Shown here piece after piece: positions 16,494-25,225 of a stretch of 64,000 bases of DNA. Source of the stretch: Chitinophaga eiseniae (GTDB taxonomy: Bacteria; Bacteroidota; Bacteroidia; Chitinophagales; Chitinophagaceae); NCBI RefSeq assembly GCF_900167135.1, contig NZ_FUWZ01000002.1:1328651-1392650 (forward strand), given 5' to 3'. Under the pieces are notes generated by a model. It did no database searches. It worked only from the letters and a program-made list of their open reading frames with translations, and was not told the origin of the DNA. Positions within the stretch are counted from its first letter, which is position 1, and each line of letters starts with the position of its first letter. Both the position numbers and the translations under genes were made by a program.

Positions 16494-17189
16494 TTAGAGT
16501 ATATTTCTGAGCTCCTTTAAATGCCCGATGGTATACGTCGGCGTAAAGTCCACCGGCGGTTTGGCAGGATTAAAATACACCTGGTCCATCCCCACGCCAT
16601 GCGCCCCTTTAATATCCAGCTCCATGGCGTCGCCCACCATAATGCTCTCTGCCGCGCTGGTGCCGGCTTTGCCGATGGCGTATTCAAATATCCCGGGATA
16701 CGGCTTCAGACTGCCCGCCACCTCAGAAGTAACGATATGGGTGAAATAATGGTCAATGCCCGCATTCCTCATCTTCAGCAGCTGCGTTTCTTCGAATCCG
16801 TTGGTAATCATGTGCATCGGGTAGTTTTTGGCAGCCAGATAGTCCAGCGTTTCCTTTGTTTCGGGAAAGAGCGCCTTTTTGTTGGGCAATATCTCCAGAA
16901 ACTGCGTGCTCATTGCCTGGCACAGCTTCTCATCACCGATTTTGAAGTCCAGCAGCGCAAGCCGGAAACGTTTGTCCCGCAACTCGGCCCTGTTGATGAA
17001 TCCCTTCCGGAAACGCTCCCATAAACGTTCGTTGTGCCCGACATAAGAAACTGAAAATGCTTCGAAAGTTGGTACTCCGCGGTTGGCCAGCCCATGGGTG
17101 TCGAAAAGCTCCAGCAAGGTCTCCTGTTCGTTGGTTTCAAAGTCCCAGAGCGTATGGTCCAGGTCAAAGAAAAGATGCTTATATCTCAT
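16494..17189 (-). CDS. YjjG-type HAD hydrolase (noncanonical pyrimidine nucleotidase family)
   Basis: HAD-superfamily phosphatase of 231 aa. Motif I is FFDLDHTLWDFETN right after the start, motif II is in MITNGFEETQLLKM, and motif III/IV is around VGDAMELDIKGAHGVGMDQVYFNP. The cap and length match the YjjG/TIGR02254 group, whose E. coli member dephosphorylates noncanonical pyrimidine nucleotides; the substrate here is inferred from the family. The ATG at 17189 is chosen because an exact -7 element (TACCTTTG, 17204-17197) lies seven bases upstream, inside the longer frame. That implies a nearly leaderless transcript. Confidence 0.85.
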   Translation of the reverse strand: MRYKHLFFDLDHTLWDFETNEQETLLELFDTHGLANRGVPTFEAFSVSYVGHNERLWERFRKGFINRAELRDKRFRLALLDFKIGDEKLCQAMSTQFLEILPNKKALFPETKETLDYLAAKNYPMHMITNGFEETQLLKMRNAGIDHYFTHIVTSEVAGSLKPYPGIFEYAIGKAGTSAAESIMVGDAMELDIKGAHGVGMDQVYFNPAKPPVDFTPTYTIGHLKELRNIL

Positions 17190-17196
17190 AACGCGG

Positions 17197-17204
17197 CAAA
17201 GGTA
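17197..17204 (-). promoter_or_regulatory. -7 element (TACCTTTG) of the HAD gene
   Basis: Exact TAnnTTTG on the minus strand, ending seven bases before the start codon. Confidence 0.65.
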
Positions 17205-17287
17205 CAAAATACCAGACAGATGGGGTTTCCAGACTAAGGTCATTCAACTAAAATTCATTATTTTAACGCTTTAATCGACAGAAATTT

Positions 17288-17989
17288 ATGAACGCAGTTA
17301 TAACAGGTGCCAGCAAAGGCATCGGAAAGGCTATTGCAGAGAGACTGGCGGCAGAAGGGTTCAACGTGATCATCTGTGCCCGCAATACAGACGCGTTGGC
17401 CGCTGCAAAGGCAGCTATCCGGGAGAAAAATCCCGCAGTAACGGTCATCGCCGAATCAGTGGATATGGGAGACAAGGCACAGGTGATGGCTTTTGCACAG
17501 AAAATCAAAGACACCTGGTCCACCGTGGACATACTGGTCAACAACGCCGGTATCTTCATCCCCGGCGCCCTGCACGACGAAGCGGACGGCCTGCTGGAAA
17601 AGCTGATGGCCGTCAACGTATACAGCGCCTACCACCTCACCCGCGAACTGCTACCCCTCATGATAGCCCAACGTAACGGCCATATCTTCAATATGTGCTC
17701 CACCGCCAGCCATCATGCCTATCCTAACGGCGGCTCCTACAGCATCACCAAATACGCCCTGCTCGGATTCTCCAAAAACCTGCGCCGGGAGCTGATGCCC
17801 CACAACGTGAGGGTCACCTCCGTGAGCCCCGGCCCTACGCTCACCGCCTCCTGGGACGGCTTCGAAGGCCCGCCGGACAGGATGATGCCCCCCGAAGACA
17901 TCGCCAGCGTGGTGTGGAACGCCTTTACCCTGGCCAAACAAACTGTTGTAGAGGAAATACAGCTCAGACCTATGTTGGGAGATATTTAA
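17288..17989 (+). CDS. Short-chain dehydrogenase/reductase
   Basis: NAD(P)-dependent oxidoreductase of the classical SDR family, 233 aa. Cofactor motif GASKGIGKAIA at the N-terminus, NNAGIF in the middle, catalytic Ser in FNMCSTASHHAYPNGG and the YSITKYALLGF (YxxxK) motif near residue 158. SPGPTLTASW follows the active site. The substrate cannot be deduced; members with this layout include 3-ketoacyl reductases and sugar or alcohol dehydrogenases. No operon partner is evident. Confidence 0.9.
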   Translation: MNAVITGASKGIGKAIAERLAAEGFNVIICARNTDALAAAKAAIREKNPAVTVIAESVDMGDKAQVMAFAQKIKDTWSTVDILVNNAGIFIPGALHDEADGLLEKLMAVNVYSAYHLTRELLPLMIAQRNGHIFNMCSTASHHAYPNGGSYSITKYALLGFSKNLRRELMPHNVRVTSVSPGPTLTASWDGFEGPPDRMMPPEDIASVVWNAFTLAKQTVVEEIQLRPMLGDI

Positions 17990-18127
17990 CATCATGAAAA
18001 CAAGACGCCGGACCCAGGGAAAACCCGCGCCGGGCCACCATCCGCCAGCGTTAGTGTTTAATTGACATATATGATCTTTTAACTAAGTTTTAACGGCAGT
18101 TGACACCGCTTCCGGAGCGGGTTTGGT

Positions 18128-18135
18128 TAAATTTG
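18128..18135 (+). promoter_or_regulatory. -7 element (TAAATTTG) of batD
   Basis: Exact TAnnTTTG, 11 bases before ATG 18147 and inside the longer possible frame (18123), supporting the shorter start. Confidence 0.6.
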
Positions 18136-18146
18136 TTGACATAACT

Positions 18147-20087
18147 ATGAAGGACAGATTTAGTATAAGGAAGTACATTTTCTCTGTTTTGTGTTGTTTA
18201 GGGCTGGTTGTTGGCGCCAGCGCACAAGATCTCCGCTTTACCACCAGCGTGAGCAGTAACTCCGTTACGCTGGATGAACCTTTCCAGATCCAGTTCATGC
18301 TGGAAAACGGGACCAACATCACCAGCTTTACACCGCCCAGCTTCAAAGACTTTGAGGTGTTGCAGGGCCCTTCACAAATGCAGGGTCAATCCATCTTCAA
18401 CGGACGCCGCTCTGAATATTTTGCGCTGAATTATGTGCTGCAGCCCAAACATGTGGGCAACTTCACCATCCCCGGCGCCCAGGCCCGGGTAAACGGCAAC
18501 GTTATCAAGTCCAACCCCGTGCTCATAGAAGTACGCAAAGGCAATGCACAGGCGCAACAACAGCAGCCTCAACAGGTAATTCCGCAACACCGCGGACAAA
18601 GCGGCGGCGGCATCAGCGAAGACCTGTCGGACGGCATCCTCAAAAAAGGAGAGGACATCACCGAAAAACTCCGGAAAAATATCTTCCTGAAAGTAGATGT
18701 TGATAAAACCAACCTGTACGAAGGCGACCAGCTAACGGCCACGTATAAACTCTATACACGGCTGCCGACAAACTCCAGCGTCACCAAAGTACCAGCATTC
18801 AAAGGGTTCTCCGCGAAAGACATAGAACTCCCCAACCCGCCGCAGGCCACCGAAGAACGGATCAACGGCATTCCCTATAAGGTGTTCACCATCCGCAAAA
18901 CACTGCTGTTCCCGCTGCAGTCAGGCACCCTGGAGCTGGACCCGGTGGAAGTGGACAACCAGGTCCGCCTGGTGAAACTGGTGGGCAAGCGCAACCGGGG
19001 CGCCCGCGACCCGTTGGACGACTTCTTCAATGACCCGGCCTTCAAAGACCCGTTCTTCGACGATTTCTTCAACCGCCCCGAGGTGGAGTACCAGGACGTA
19101 CCATATAAGATCCAGAGCAACCCGATAAAGATCAACGTAAAACCATTGCCGGTAGAAGGCCGCCCGCTCAGCTATAACGGTGCTGTAGGCAGCTTCAGAA
19201 TGACCGCCGCCGTGGATAAAACCACGCTCAGCACAGACGACGCCCTTACGCTGAAAGTCACCATCAGCGGCCGTGGTAATGTCAACCTGCTCAATTCACC
19301 CAAAGTGGACGTACCCTCCGGATTTGAGAAGTACGACCCTAAAATGACTGACGATATTGAGAAAAACAGCAACCCGCTGTCCGGCAGCCGAACGTTTGAA
19401 TACGTACTGATGCCGCAGGAAGCTGGTAAACATACTGTTCCCGCCGTCGAGTTTTCCTACTTCGATCCCGAAGCCAACAGCTACAAGACGCTCCGCTCTG
19501 AAGCATTTGTTATTGATATCACCCAGGGCAAGCGCATCAAGGAAGACAAACACGATTTCAGCGTAGGCAAAAATGAACTGGTGAAAATAGATGGTGGCCT
19601 CCAGCGATGGTCCAAACACAGCAGCTGGTTCATCCTCAGCCCCTGGTTCTACGCACTGCTGATGCTGCCGCTGCTGATCGCCGGCGCTGTTATTTTCTAC
19701 AAACGCAGAAAAGACTACAACACCACCAATGCAGCGTTGCTGAAGCATCGCTACGCCAATAAAGTAGCCCTGAAAAGGCTGGAACTGGCCGCCCGGTATC
19801 TCAAAGAAGGCAAAGACAAAGCTTTCTATGAAGAAACATCCCGCGCCGTATGGGGGTATCTCAGCCATAAACTGAAAATACCTTTCGCAGACCTGAGCAA
19901 GCAGCTGATCCAGGACAAACTGGCCGCCCGCCATATCAACGGCACCAATACCAGCGACCTGTTTGAACTGATCGACAACTGCGAAGTGGCCTTGTATGCA
20001 CCGGGCCACAACGACGATAAGATGCAGGGCACCTACTCCAAAGCGGTGACCATCATCACCAACCTGGAAGATGCTTTGAAAAACTAA
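18147..20087 (+). CDS. batD: BatD family protein
   Basis: Bat (Bacteroides aerotolerance) family protein, 646 aa. A signal peptide (SVLCCLGLVVGASAQ) leads into a long periplasmic region of repeated beta-sandwich domains (BatD/oxygen-tolerance family). One transmembrane segment lies near residue 510 (FYALLMLPLLIAGAVIFY), followed by a helical cytoplasmic tail. The stretch DPLDDFFNDPAFKDPFFDDF is an unusual Asp/Phe-rich linker near residue 295. BatE follows three bases downstream. In other Bacteroidota BatA-E sit behind a MoxR ATPase; those partners are not in this window, so the cluster here is partial. The molecular role is unproved even in studied species. Confidence 0.85.
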   Translation: MKDRFSIRKYIFSVLCCLGLVVGASAQDLRFTTSVSSNSVTLDEPFQIQFMLENGTNITSFTPPSFKDFEVLQGPSQMQGQSIFNGRRSEYFALNYVLQPKHVGNFTIPGAQARVNGNVIKSNPVLIEVRKGNAQAQQQQPQQVIPQHRGQSGGGISEDLSDGILKKGEDITEKLRKNIFLKVDVDKTNLYEGDQLTATYKLYTRLPTNSSVTKVPAFKGFSAKDIELPNPPQATEERINGIPYKVFTIRKTLLFPLQSGTLELDPVEVDNQVRLVKLVGKRNRGARDPLDDFFNDPAFKDPFFDDFFNRPEVEYQDVPYKIQSNPIKINVKPLPVEGRPLSYNGAVGSFRMTAAVDKTTLSTDDALTLKVTISGRGNVNLLNSPKVDVPSGFEKYDPKMTDDIEKNSNPLSGSRTFEYVLMPQEAGKHTVPAVEFSYFDPEANSYKTLRSEAFVIDITQGKRIKEDKHDFSVGKNELVKIDGGLQRWSKHSSWFILSPWFYALLMLPLLIAGAVIFYKRRKDYNTTNAALLKHRYANKVALKRLELAARYLKEGKDKAFYEETSRAVWGYLSHKLKIPFADLSKQLIQDKLAARHINGTNTSDLFELIDNCEVALYAPGHNDDKMQGTYSKAVTIITNLEDALKN

Positions 20088-20090
20088 TCC

Positions 20091-20882
20091 ATGAGAAAAG
20101 GTAGTATGCCCGGATATAAACATATTAAAACCGCCCTGTTACTGGCTTTCCTGCTGCTCACCGGCAGTATGCTCAGGGCACAGCAGGCACTCCCGCAACA
20201 ACGTTTTGATGCGGCCAACAGCCTCTATCAGCAAAGTAAATTCACCGAAGCAGCAGCAGCCTATCAGCAACTGATAGACGATGGCTATAACATAAAGGCG
20301 CTGTATTTCAACGCTGGCAACGCTTACTACAAAGCCGGCAAAACAGGGCAGGCCGTTTTTAACTACGAAAAAGCGCTGCAACTGGCTCCGCGCGACGAAG
20401 CCGCCAAGCACAACCTGGCCCTTGCCAATCAAAAGGTGACCGGTTTCGTTGATGAATTACCGTTAGTCTTTTTCCAGCAATGGTGGCGGCAGTTACAACA
20501 GATACACAGGCCCAATGGCTGGGCCGTGGGATGCGTTCTCTTTTTCTGGCTGGCGATTGCCGGCATTATGCTCAATACGTTTCTGCCCGGCTGGAAAAAC
20601 AAATTCCTCCGCTGGGGCAATTATGCACTGGGAGCGCTGTTTGCGCTGTACCTGGTGATGGCAATAGATACTTATGCGTTGGCCAACAATCATCAGACAG
20701 GCATCATCACACAGAGTAACATCAAAGTAAAAACAGCCCCGGACGATAACAGCAAAGACGCTTTTGAAGTGCAGGAAGGCATGAAGGTGCATATCGCGGA
20801 TGCCACGAAAGATTACTGCAAAATATCGCTGGCCGATGGTAAAACCGGGTGGATCAGCTGCGCGTGGATCAGGCGGTTATAG
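20091..20882 (+). CDS. batE: BatE-like TPR and SH3 domain protein
   Basis: A 263-aa membrane protein. The signal peptide or anchor (ALLLAFLLLTGSMLRAQQ) is followed by two TPR units (FDAANSLYQQSKFTEAAAAYQQLI; ALYFNAGNAYYKAGKTGQAVFNYEKAL), two transmembrane segments (about residues 140-165 and 180-200), and a C-terminal bacterial SH3-like domain (NIKVKTAPDDNSKDAFEVQEGMKVHI, GKTGWISCAWI). This is the layout of BatE. It begins three bases after batD and is surely co-transcribed with it. It probably scaffolds proteins at the envelope. Confidence 0.82.
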   Translation: MRKGSMPGYKHIKTALLLAFLLLTGSMLRAQQALPQQRFDAANSLYQQSKFTEAAAAYQQLIDDGYNIKALYFNAGNAYYKAGKTGQAVFNYEKALQLAPRDEAAKHNLALANQKVTGFVDELPLVFFQQWWRQLQQIHRPNGWAVGCVLFFWLAIAGIMLNTFLPGWKNKFLRWGNYALGALFALYLVMAIDTYALANNHQTGIITQSNIKVKTAPDDNSKDAFEVQEGMKVHIADATKDYCKISLADGKTGWISCAWIRRL

Positions 20883-20883
20883 C

Positions 20884-21696
20884 TTATACCGCTACCGGCA
20901 TGTGCCGTGATGGCATTTGTTCCATACTAATGGTGAGGCGGTTCCCGTTGGGCCGGTGCGTTTCATCGAACAGCTGCTGCGCCTGAATGCCTGCTTTCAT
21001 CTGATATTTCTCACTCATCATATACAGCCGCTCAGCGGCGATGTCAATACCGGCCGCCTGCCGTTCGCCGGTGTCGTCCAGCAGTTCGCTGGCCTGCACA
21101 CCATTGTCTTCCAACTGGATATAGAGCCTGTTGTGGTCTTTACCGATATGGACCACCAGCCGGCCACCGGTTTTCTCCGGGCGCATCAGCAAGCGGTGCC
21201 AGATCACGTATTGCACATAGGGCTGGATGATGAGCGGAGGGATGAGGGTGTCATGGGAATTAACGTCCTGAGCGATGCGTACCTGATAAGAAAACTGGTG
21301 GTCAAACCGGAGCTGCTCCAGTTGTATGTATAGTTCCAGCGCTTCAAGGTCTTCCTGCAGCGTTACCCATTCTTTGTTGAAGTTACCGATCATGAGGCGC
21401 ATCAGGCGCGCGAAGCGGGTAAGGTACAGGGAGGCCATGTCCGTACTGGTGGTAAGGATGTAATGATGGATAGCGTTGAGGCTGTTAAATATAAAATGCG
21501 GGTCCATATGTGCCTGAAAAGCATGGAGTTCCAGGTTAATTAAGGTGTGTTGTATGGTTATTTTTTTCGCTGAGGCTCTTTTAATCTTTTTTTCCCGGTG
21601 GATAAAAAATGCTACAATGGCAAGAAGACTTAACAAAAAAAACAGCCAGTACGGCCATCCCGCAGCAAAAACTATTTCATTGAAATGTTGTACCAC
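20884..21696 (-). CDS. LytS/YehU-type sensor histidine kinase, orphan
   Basis: A 270-aa kinase of the His_kinase (LytS) family. There is one transmembrane segment near the N-terminus (WPYWLFFLLSLLAIVAFFI), then the phospho-acceptor region HAFQAHMDPHFIFNSLNAIHHYI, then a reduced ATPase domain with LEDNGV as N/G1-like motif and GIDIAAERLYMM. The start is GTG at 21696. The usual partner, a LytTR response regulator, is absent from both sides. The ATPase lacks the typical GxGxGL box, so catalytic competence is uncertain. It is convergent with batE, one base apart. Confidence 0.75.
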   Translation of the reverse strand: MVQHFNEIVFAAGWPYWLFFLLSLLAIVAFFIHREKKIKRASAKKITIQHTLINLELHAFQAHMDPHFIFNSLNAIHHYILTTSTDMASLYLTRFARLMRLMIGNFNKEWVTLQEDLEALELYIQLEQLRFDHQFSYQVRIAQDVNSHDTLIPPLIIQPYVQYVIWHRLLMRPEKTGGRLVVHIGKDHNRLYIQLEDNGVQASELLDDTGERQAAGIDIAAERLYMMSEKYQMKAGIQAQQLFDETHRPNGNRLTISMEQMPSRHMPVAV

Positions 21697-21919
21697 GTCT
21701 AAGGTTTACAGGAAAGTTGAACGTCTTTCTGATCAGTCCAATAAATATCGGTCAAATCACTCCTTTGGGGAAGCGGTAATTATCCGGAGGCGGGTTTTTA
21801 CAGGCAAGCGGGGAGAAATTGCGGAAAAGTGGTTTTCCATGCAGGAAATTACTGATTTTGGAATTTTTTGATTTGTTGCAGCCATCAATAAATCCCAAAA
21901 TCAATCAATCTCAACATAT

Positions 21920-22630
21920 TCAGGCTTCGGTAAACTTGTACCCGACGCCTCTTACAGAATGGAAGTACTTGGAGTTGCGGCTGTCTTCCTCAAAATACTT
22001 GCGGAAGTTGAGGATAAAGTTGTCGATGGTGCGCGTGGTAGGGTATACGTTATATCCCCATACCACCTGCAGTATTTTCTCACGGGTCACCACTTCTCCT
22101 TTGTTTTCGATCAGCAGTTTCAGCAGCATGGCTTCTTTCTTGCTCAGTTCATAGTGTTTCCCGTCTTTGCCTACGCATTCCTGGGCGGCAAAGTCGATCA
22201 TATTGTTGCCAAAGCGGTAAACATTGGGCACGCTGTCTTTATCCTGTATCTTTTTGTTTTTGACGATCAGCTTCTCTACGCGGAGCAGCAGTTCTTCGAG
22301 GTTGAAGGGTTTGGTCATGTAATCATCACCGCCTTTTTTGAGGCCCAGCACGCGGTCGGCGCTGCTGTTTTTGGCGCTGAGGAAGAGGATGGGCACTTCA
22401 TTGTTCTGGATGCGGATATTTTCGCATACAGCAATGCCGTCCATTTCCGGCAGCATGATATCCAGTATGATGAGATCGAAATATTCGTTTTTTACTGCTT
22501 TCAGGGCAGCGGTACCGTTGTCTACGGCGGTCACCTCATAACCTTCCAGTTCCAGGTTGAGCTTAAGCGCTTCCTGGAGGTTCTCTTCATCCTCCACCAG
22601 TAATATGGATGCTTTGGTCGCTTCCTTCAT
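21920..22630 (-). CDS. OmpR-family response regulator
   Basis: DNA-binding response regulator, 236 aa. The receiver domain has the acidic pair ILLVEDEENL, the phospho-acceptor Asp in LIILDIMLPEMDG and Lys in DYMTKPF. The C-terminal winged helix has REKILQVVWGYNVYPTTRTIDNFILNFRKYF and ends GVGYKFTEA. It lies 62 bases behind the histidine kinase 22693-23712 and is its likely partner. The target genes are unknown. Confidence 0.92.
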   Translation of the reverse strand: MKEATKASILLVEDEENLQEALKLNLELEGYEVTAVDNGTAALKAVKNEYFDLIILDIMLPEMDGIAVCENIRIQNNEVPILFLSAKNSSADRVLGLKKGGDDYMTKPFNLEELLLRVEKLIVKNKKIQDKDSVPNVYRFGNNMIDFAAQECVGKDGKHYELSKKEAMLLKLLIENKGEVVTREKILQVVWGYNVYPTTRTIDNFILNFRKYFEEDSRNSKYFHSVRGVGYKFTEA

Positions 22631-22692
22631 GTGTTATCGTTTGATGTAACTATAAATCACGGACTTGCCGAAGCATGAATCCGTCAACTAAT

Positions 22693-23712
22693 TTACGCTC
22701 TTTGCACGGAATATTGCTGCCAGATTATCTCGAAGCAGGCGCCTGCAGGCTCATTGTCTTTCACCCAGATAAGGCCGTCGTGTTGTTCCACGATTTTGGC
22801 GGTGAGAAACAATCCTAGTCCGGAGCCCTTTGCTTTTCTGGTGTTCTCGTTGCCAAGGCGGTAGAATTTCATGAAGATGCGTTCTTTTTCCTCATCGGGC
22901 ACCCCGGGGCCTTCGTCGGACACCTGTAATTTCAGGCGATGACCGGCTTCAAAGAGGCGGACGGTGATCGTGGAGTTGCGGGGAGCATATTTTACCGCAT
23001 TCTCTACGAGGTTGCTGAGGATGATCTGTAACATCAGCTTGTCACCCTCCAGCCACACATGTGGCAGAATGTCTGCATTTATGACATGTGTCCCGATGCG
23101 GTTACGCAGTTCCCGGATATTCGCCTCCAGCAGGGCGGAGAAGTCGAGCGGTTCCTTAAACAGCTTATAGTTGTGGGTTTCCAGCTGTGCTGCCAGCAAA
23201 ATGTTGTTACAGAGCTGGTCGAGCCGGTTGGTTTCCCGGATGGTATTGTCTATCAGCTTGGCCTGCTTTTCCTCATCCAGCTTGTGTCTACGGATGGTTT
23301 CCAGGTTCAGTTTGGCGACAGCGATGGGTGATTTCAGTTCATGTGTCACGGCCATCATAAAGTTTTGCTGTTGCCGGCTGAGCTTCATGTATTTCCAGAC
23401 CGCTCTATATACAAAGAGCGCGCCGAGCAGAATGATTCCTAAAAAAATGGCGCCTTCTCCTACATATTTAAAAGATCGCATATGAGCGTCTTTTTCTATC
23501 CGTTGGAACTCCAGCTGATGTTCTACCGGCTGGGCGAGGCTATCGATACGGAGGGAAAGGTTTTGTTTCTCGAACTGGCTGATCTGTTCGCTTTGCCTGA
23601 ACAGCAGCACGCCCCACCAGATGAGGGCTACGATCGTATAAGCCAGTACGAGCAGGTAAATGAAGGAAACGGACTTTCCTTCCTGCATTTTATTAAAAAA
23701 TTTTCTCATCAT
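22693..23712 (-). CDS. Sensor histidine kinase (HisKA/HATPase)
   Basis: Membrane kinase of 339 aa. Two transmembrane segments (about residues 18-38 and 88-108) bracket a short periplasmic loop. Then come the H-box MMAVTHELKSPIAVAK, the N-box ILSNLVENAVKYAP, G1 VSDEGPGVP, the F-box IFMKFYR and G2 GSGLGLFLTAKIVEQH. It overlaps the end of gldH by four bases (ATGA) and feeds into the response regulator 62 bases downstream. The four genes yicC, gldH, kinase, regulator look like one operon. Confidence 0.92.
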   Translation of the reverse strand: MMRKFFNKMQEGKSVSFIYLLVLAYTIVALIWWGVLLFRQSEQISQFEKQNLSLRIDSLAQPVEHQLEFQRIEKDAHMRSFKYVGEGAIFLGIILLGALFVYRAVWKYMKLSRQQQNFMMAVTHELKSPIAVAKLNLETIRRHKLDEEKQAKLIDNTIRETNRLDQLCNNILLAAQLETHNYKLFKEPLDFSALLEANIRELRNRIGTHVINADILPHVWLEGDKLMLQIILSNLVENAVKYAPRNSTITVRLFEAGHRLKLQVSDEGPGVPDEEKERIFMKFYRLGNENTRKAKGSGLGLFLTAKIVEQHDGLIWVKDNEPAGACFEIIWQQYSVQRA

Positions 23713-24197
23713 GGCCGATTGCCGGCTTTCTCTATCCGCAAACCTATATTCATTACATGGGGGAGCGGGTTTTGCCGCATGTTTTGTTCGAAAGTAAACT
23801 GATAGGTGCCTGGTTTGTTGAAGAGGGCTTTTTGCTGGATGAGGACCCGGTGTTCAAAAATATCATCGATACCGTTGCCATGCCATTTGCCGTTGATATC
23901 TGCCAGCGGCAGTTCCACCCTTTGTTCTTTGGGGATACTGTCACCCGGATATTTGGTGCCTATCAGCAGCCACATATTACTGTAAGGGTAGGCGTCGGTA
24001 TGCCGTACATTCACATAAATATCAAAGAGAGTAGCCGTATCTTCCGGCTGGATGGTCACATCAAAAGAGGGTTTATAGCCGTAAGCCCAGTCGTGTTCCG
24101 GGATTTCCCGGTTTTTCTCGTAGGCATCCATCTTGATCGGCTTGCAGGCTGCAGCCAGTAAAAATAAGCCTGCGGTTACCCCAAATAGTCTTTTCAT
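23709..24197 (-). CDS. gldH: Gliding motility lipoprotein GldH
   Basis: A 162-aa lipoprotein. The lipobox LLAAAC places the lipidated Cys at about residue 18. The mature part (NREIPEHDWAYGYKPSFDV, NVRHTDAYPYSNMWLLI, DINGKWHGNGIDDIFEHRVLI, and QFTFEQNMRQNPLPHVMNIGLRIEKA) fits GldH, an outer-membrane lipoprotein needed for gliding and for stability of the type IX secretion apparatus in Flavobacterium. It starts 15 bases after yicC and overlaps the kinase gene. Whether this organism glides cannot be judged here. Confidence 0.87.
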   Translation of the reverse strand: MKRLFGVTAGLFLLAAACKPIKMDAYEKNREIPEHDWAYGYKPSFDVTIQPEDTATLFDIYVNVRHTDAYPYSNMWLLIGTKYPGDSIPKEQRVELPLADINGKWHGNGIDDIFEHRVLIQQKALFNKPGTYQFTFEQNMRQNPLPHVMNIGLRIEKAGNRP

Positions 24198-24212
24198 ACG
24201 GTATACGCCTTG

Positions 24213-25088
24213 CTATAAAACGTTTAATACTTGTTCTTTGGCTTTTTCCAGTTCGTCTTTCATGAGCACTACCCACTGCTGGATACCGGCGTCGTTGGCT
24301 TTGGAACCGGTGGTATTGATTTCGCGGCCGATTTCCTGCAGCACAAAGCCCAGTTTCTTTCCTTTGGCCGGGTCTTCATCTTTCAGGATCTCGCGGAAAT
24401 AACGGAGATGGTTTTCCAGGCGGGACAGTTCTTCAGAGATATCCAGTTTTTCCAGATAAAAGATCAGCTCCTGTTCCAGCCGGTTACCGTCCACATTGTC
24501 TTTTCCTACATGTTCGGCCAGCAGGCCTTCGAGGCGCTGACGGATACGGTCTTTCCGGAGCGGGTCCAGTTCACGGACCTTACCGGAGTATTGTTCGATG
24601 TTATCTATCCGTTGTTGCAGGTCTGCTTTGAGCATCTGGCCTTCGTCCTGACGGTGCAGGTCCAGATCGGTGAGCGCTTCCCTCAGTGTGTCTTCCACAT
24701 CTTTCCACTCATCTTTGGTGAGCTGTTCGGTACCAGGCGTTACCACTTCCGGCAGTTTCATCAGCACATTCAGCAAATCGCCCTGCGGCAATTCCAGCTG
24801 GTTGGCCAGCATTGTAATGGACTGGTAATAGTATTTCGCCAGGTCTGTATTAATCACGACCGGTCTTGTAGCACCATTCTGGCGAATATTGATGCTGACA
24901 TCCAGTGTCCCGCGTTGCAGGGTTTGTTGCATCAGCGAACGGATGTCAAATTCGTAGGGTTTTAACAGGGGCGATATTTTCAGGTTCACCTCAAATTGCT
25001 TTCCATTCAGCGATTTGATTTCCACCACGATACTTGTTTCGCCTCTCGCGCTTTCTGCCCTTCCGAAGCCAGTCATTGATTTCAGCAT
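24213..25088 (-). CDS. yicC: YicC family endoribonuclease
   Basis: A 291-aa protein of the YicC/YloC family. N-terminal MLKSMTGFGRAE is the family signature, with SLNGKQFEVNLK close by, and the C-terminal DUF1732 part ends with GKKLGFVLQEIGREINTTGSKA and ELEKAKEQVLNV. E. coli YicC is linked to sRNA turnover and endoribonuclease activity. It is preceded by an exact -7 element (25115-25108) and leads the probable operon with gldH and the two-component pair. Confidence 0.93.
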   Translation of the reverse strand: MLKSMTGFGRAESARGETSIVVEIKSLNGKQFEVNLKISPLLKPYEFDIRSLMQQTLQRGTLDVSINIRQNGATRPVVINTDLAKYYYQSITMLANQLELPQGDLLNVLMKLPEVVTPGTEQLTKDEWKDVEDTLREALTDLDLHRQDEGQMLKADLQQRIDNIEQYSGKVRELDPLRKDRIRQRLEGLLAEHVGKDNVDGNRLEQELIFYLEKLDISEELSRLENHLRYFREILKDEDPAKGKKLGFVLQEIGREINTTGSKANDAGIQQWVVLMKDELEKAKEQVLNVL

Positions 25089-25107
25089 AATAAATATTTG
25101 TAGGCAA

Positions 25108-25115
25108 CAAACCTA
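25108..25115 (-). promoter_or_regulatory. -7 element (TAGGTTTG) of the yicC operon
   Basis: Exact TAnnTTTG on the minus strand; a TTAG sits 19 bases further upstream as a weak -33 element. Confidence 0.55.
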
Positions 25116-25139
25116 GTTAAAATTTGTGGATTTGCTAAT

Positions 25140-25193
25140 GTTGACAGGTGGTTATTTGATGTCAACTGCCGGATTTATACAGTGAATCCGGCA
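25140..25193. terminator. Two adjacent hairpins behind the pseudouridine synthase gene
   Basis: GTTGACA (25140-25146) pairs with TGTCAAC (25160-25166), and TGCCGGATT (25167-25175) pairs with AATCCGGCA (25185-25193). They lie between the end of the pseudouridine synthase gene and the yicC promoter. There is no strong T-run. Confidence 0.4.
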
Positions 25194-25225
25194 ATTAAGT
25201 ATCAAAATAGTTAAAACCTTCCACA

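Noticed and set aside
21545..22154. Plus-strand open frames between two minus-strand signalling genes
   Set aside because: Low-quality sequence without domains; they overlap the kinase start and regulator end on the other strand.
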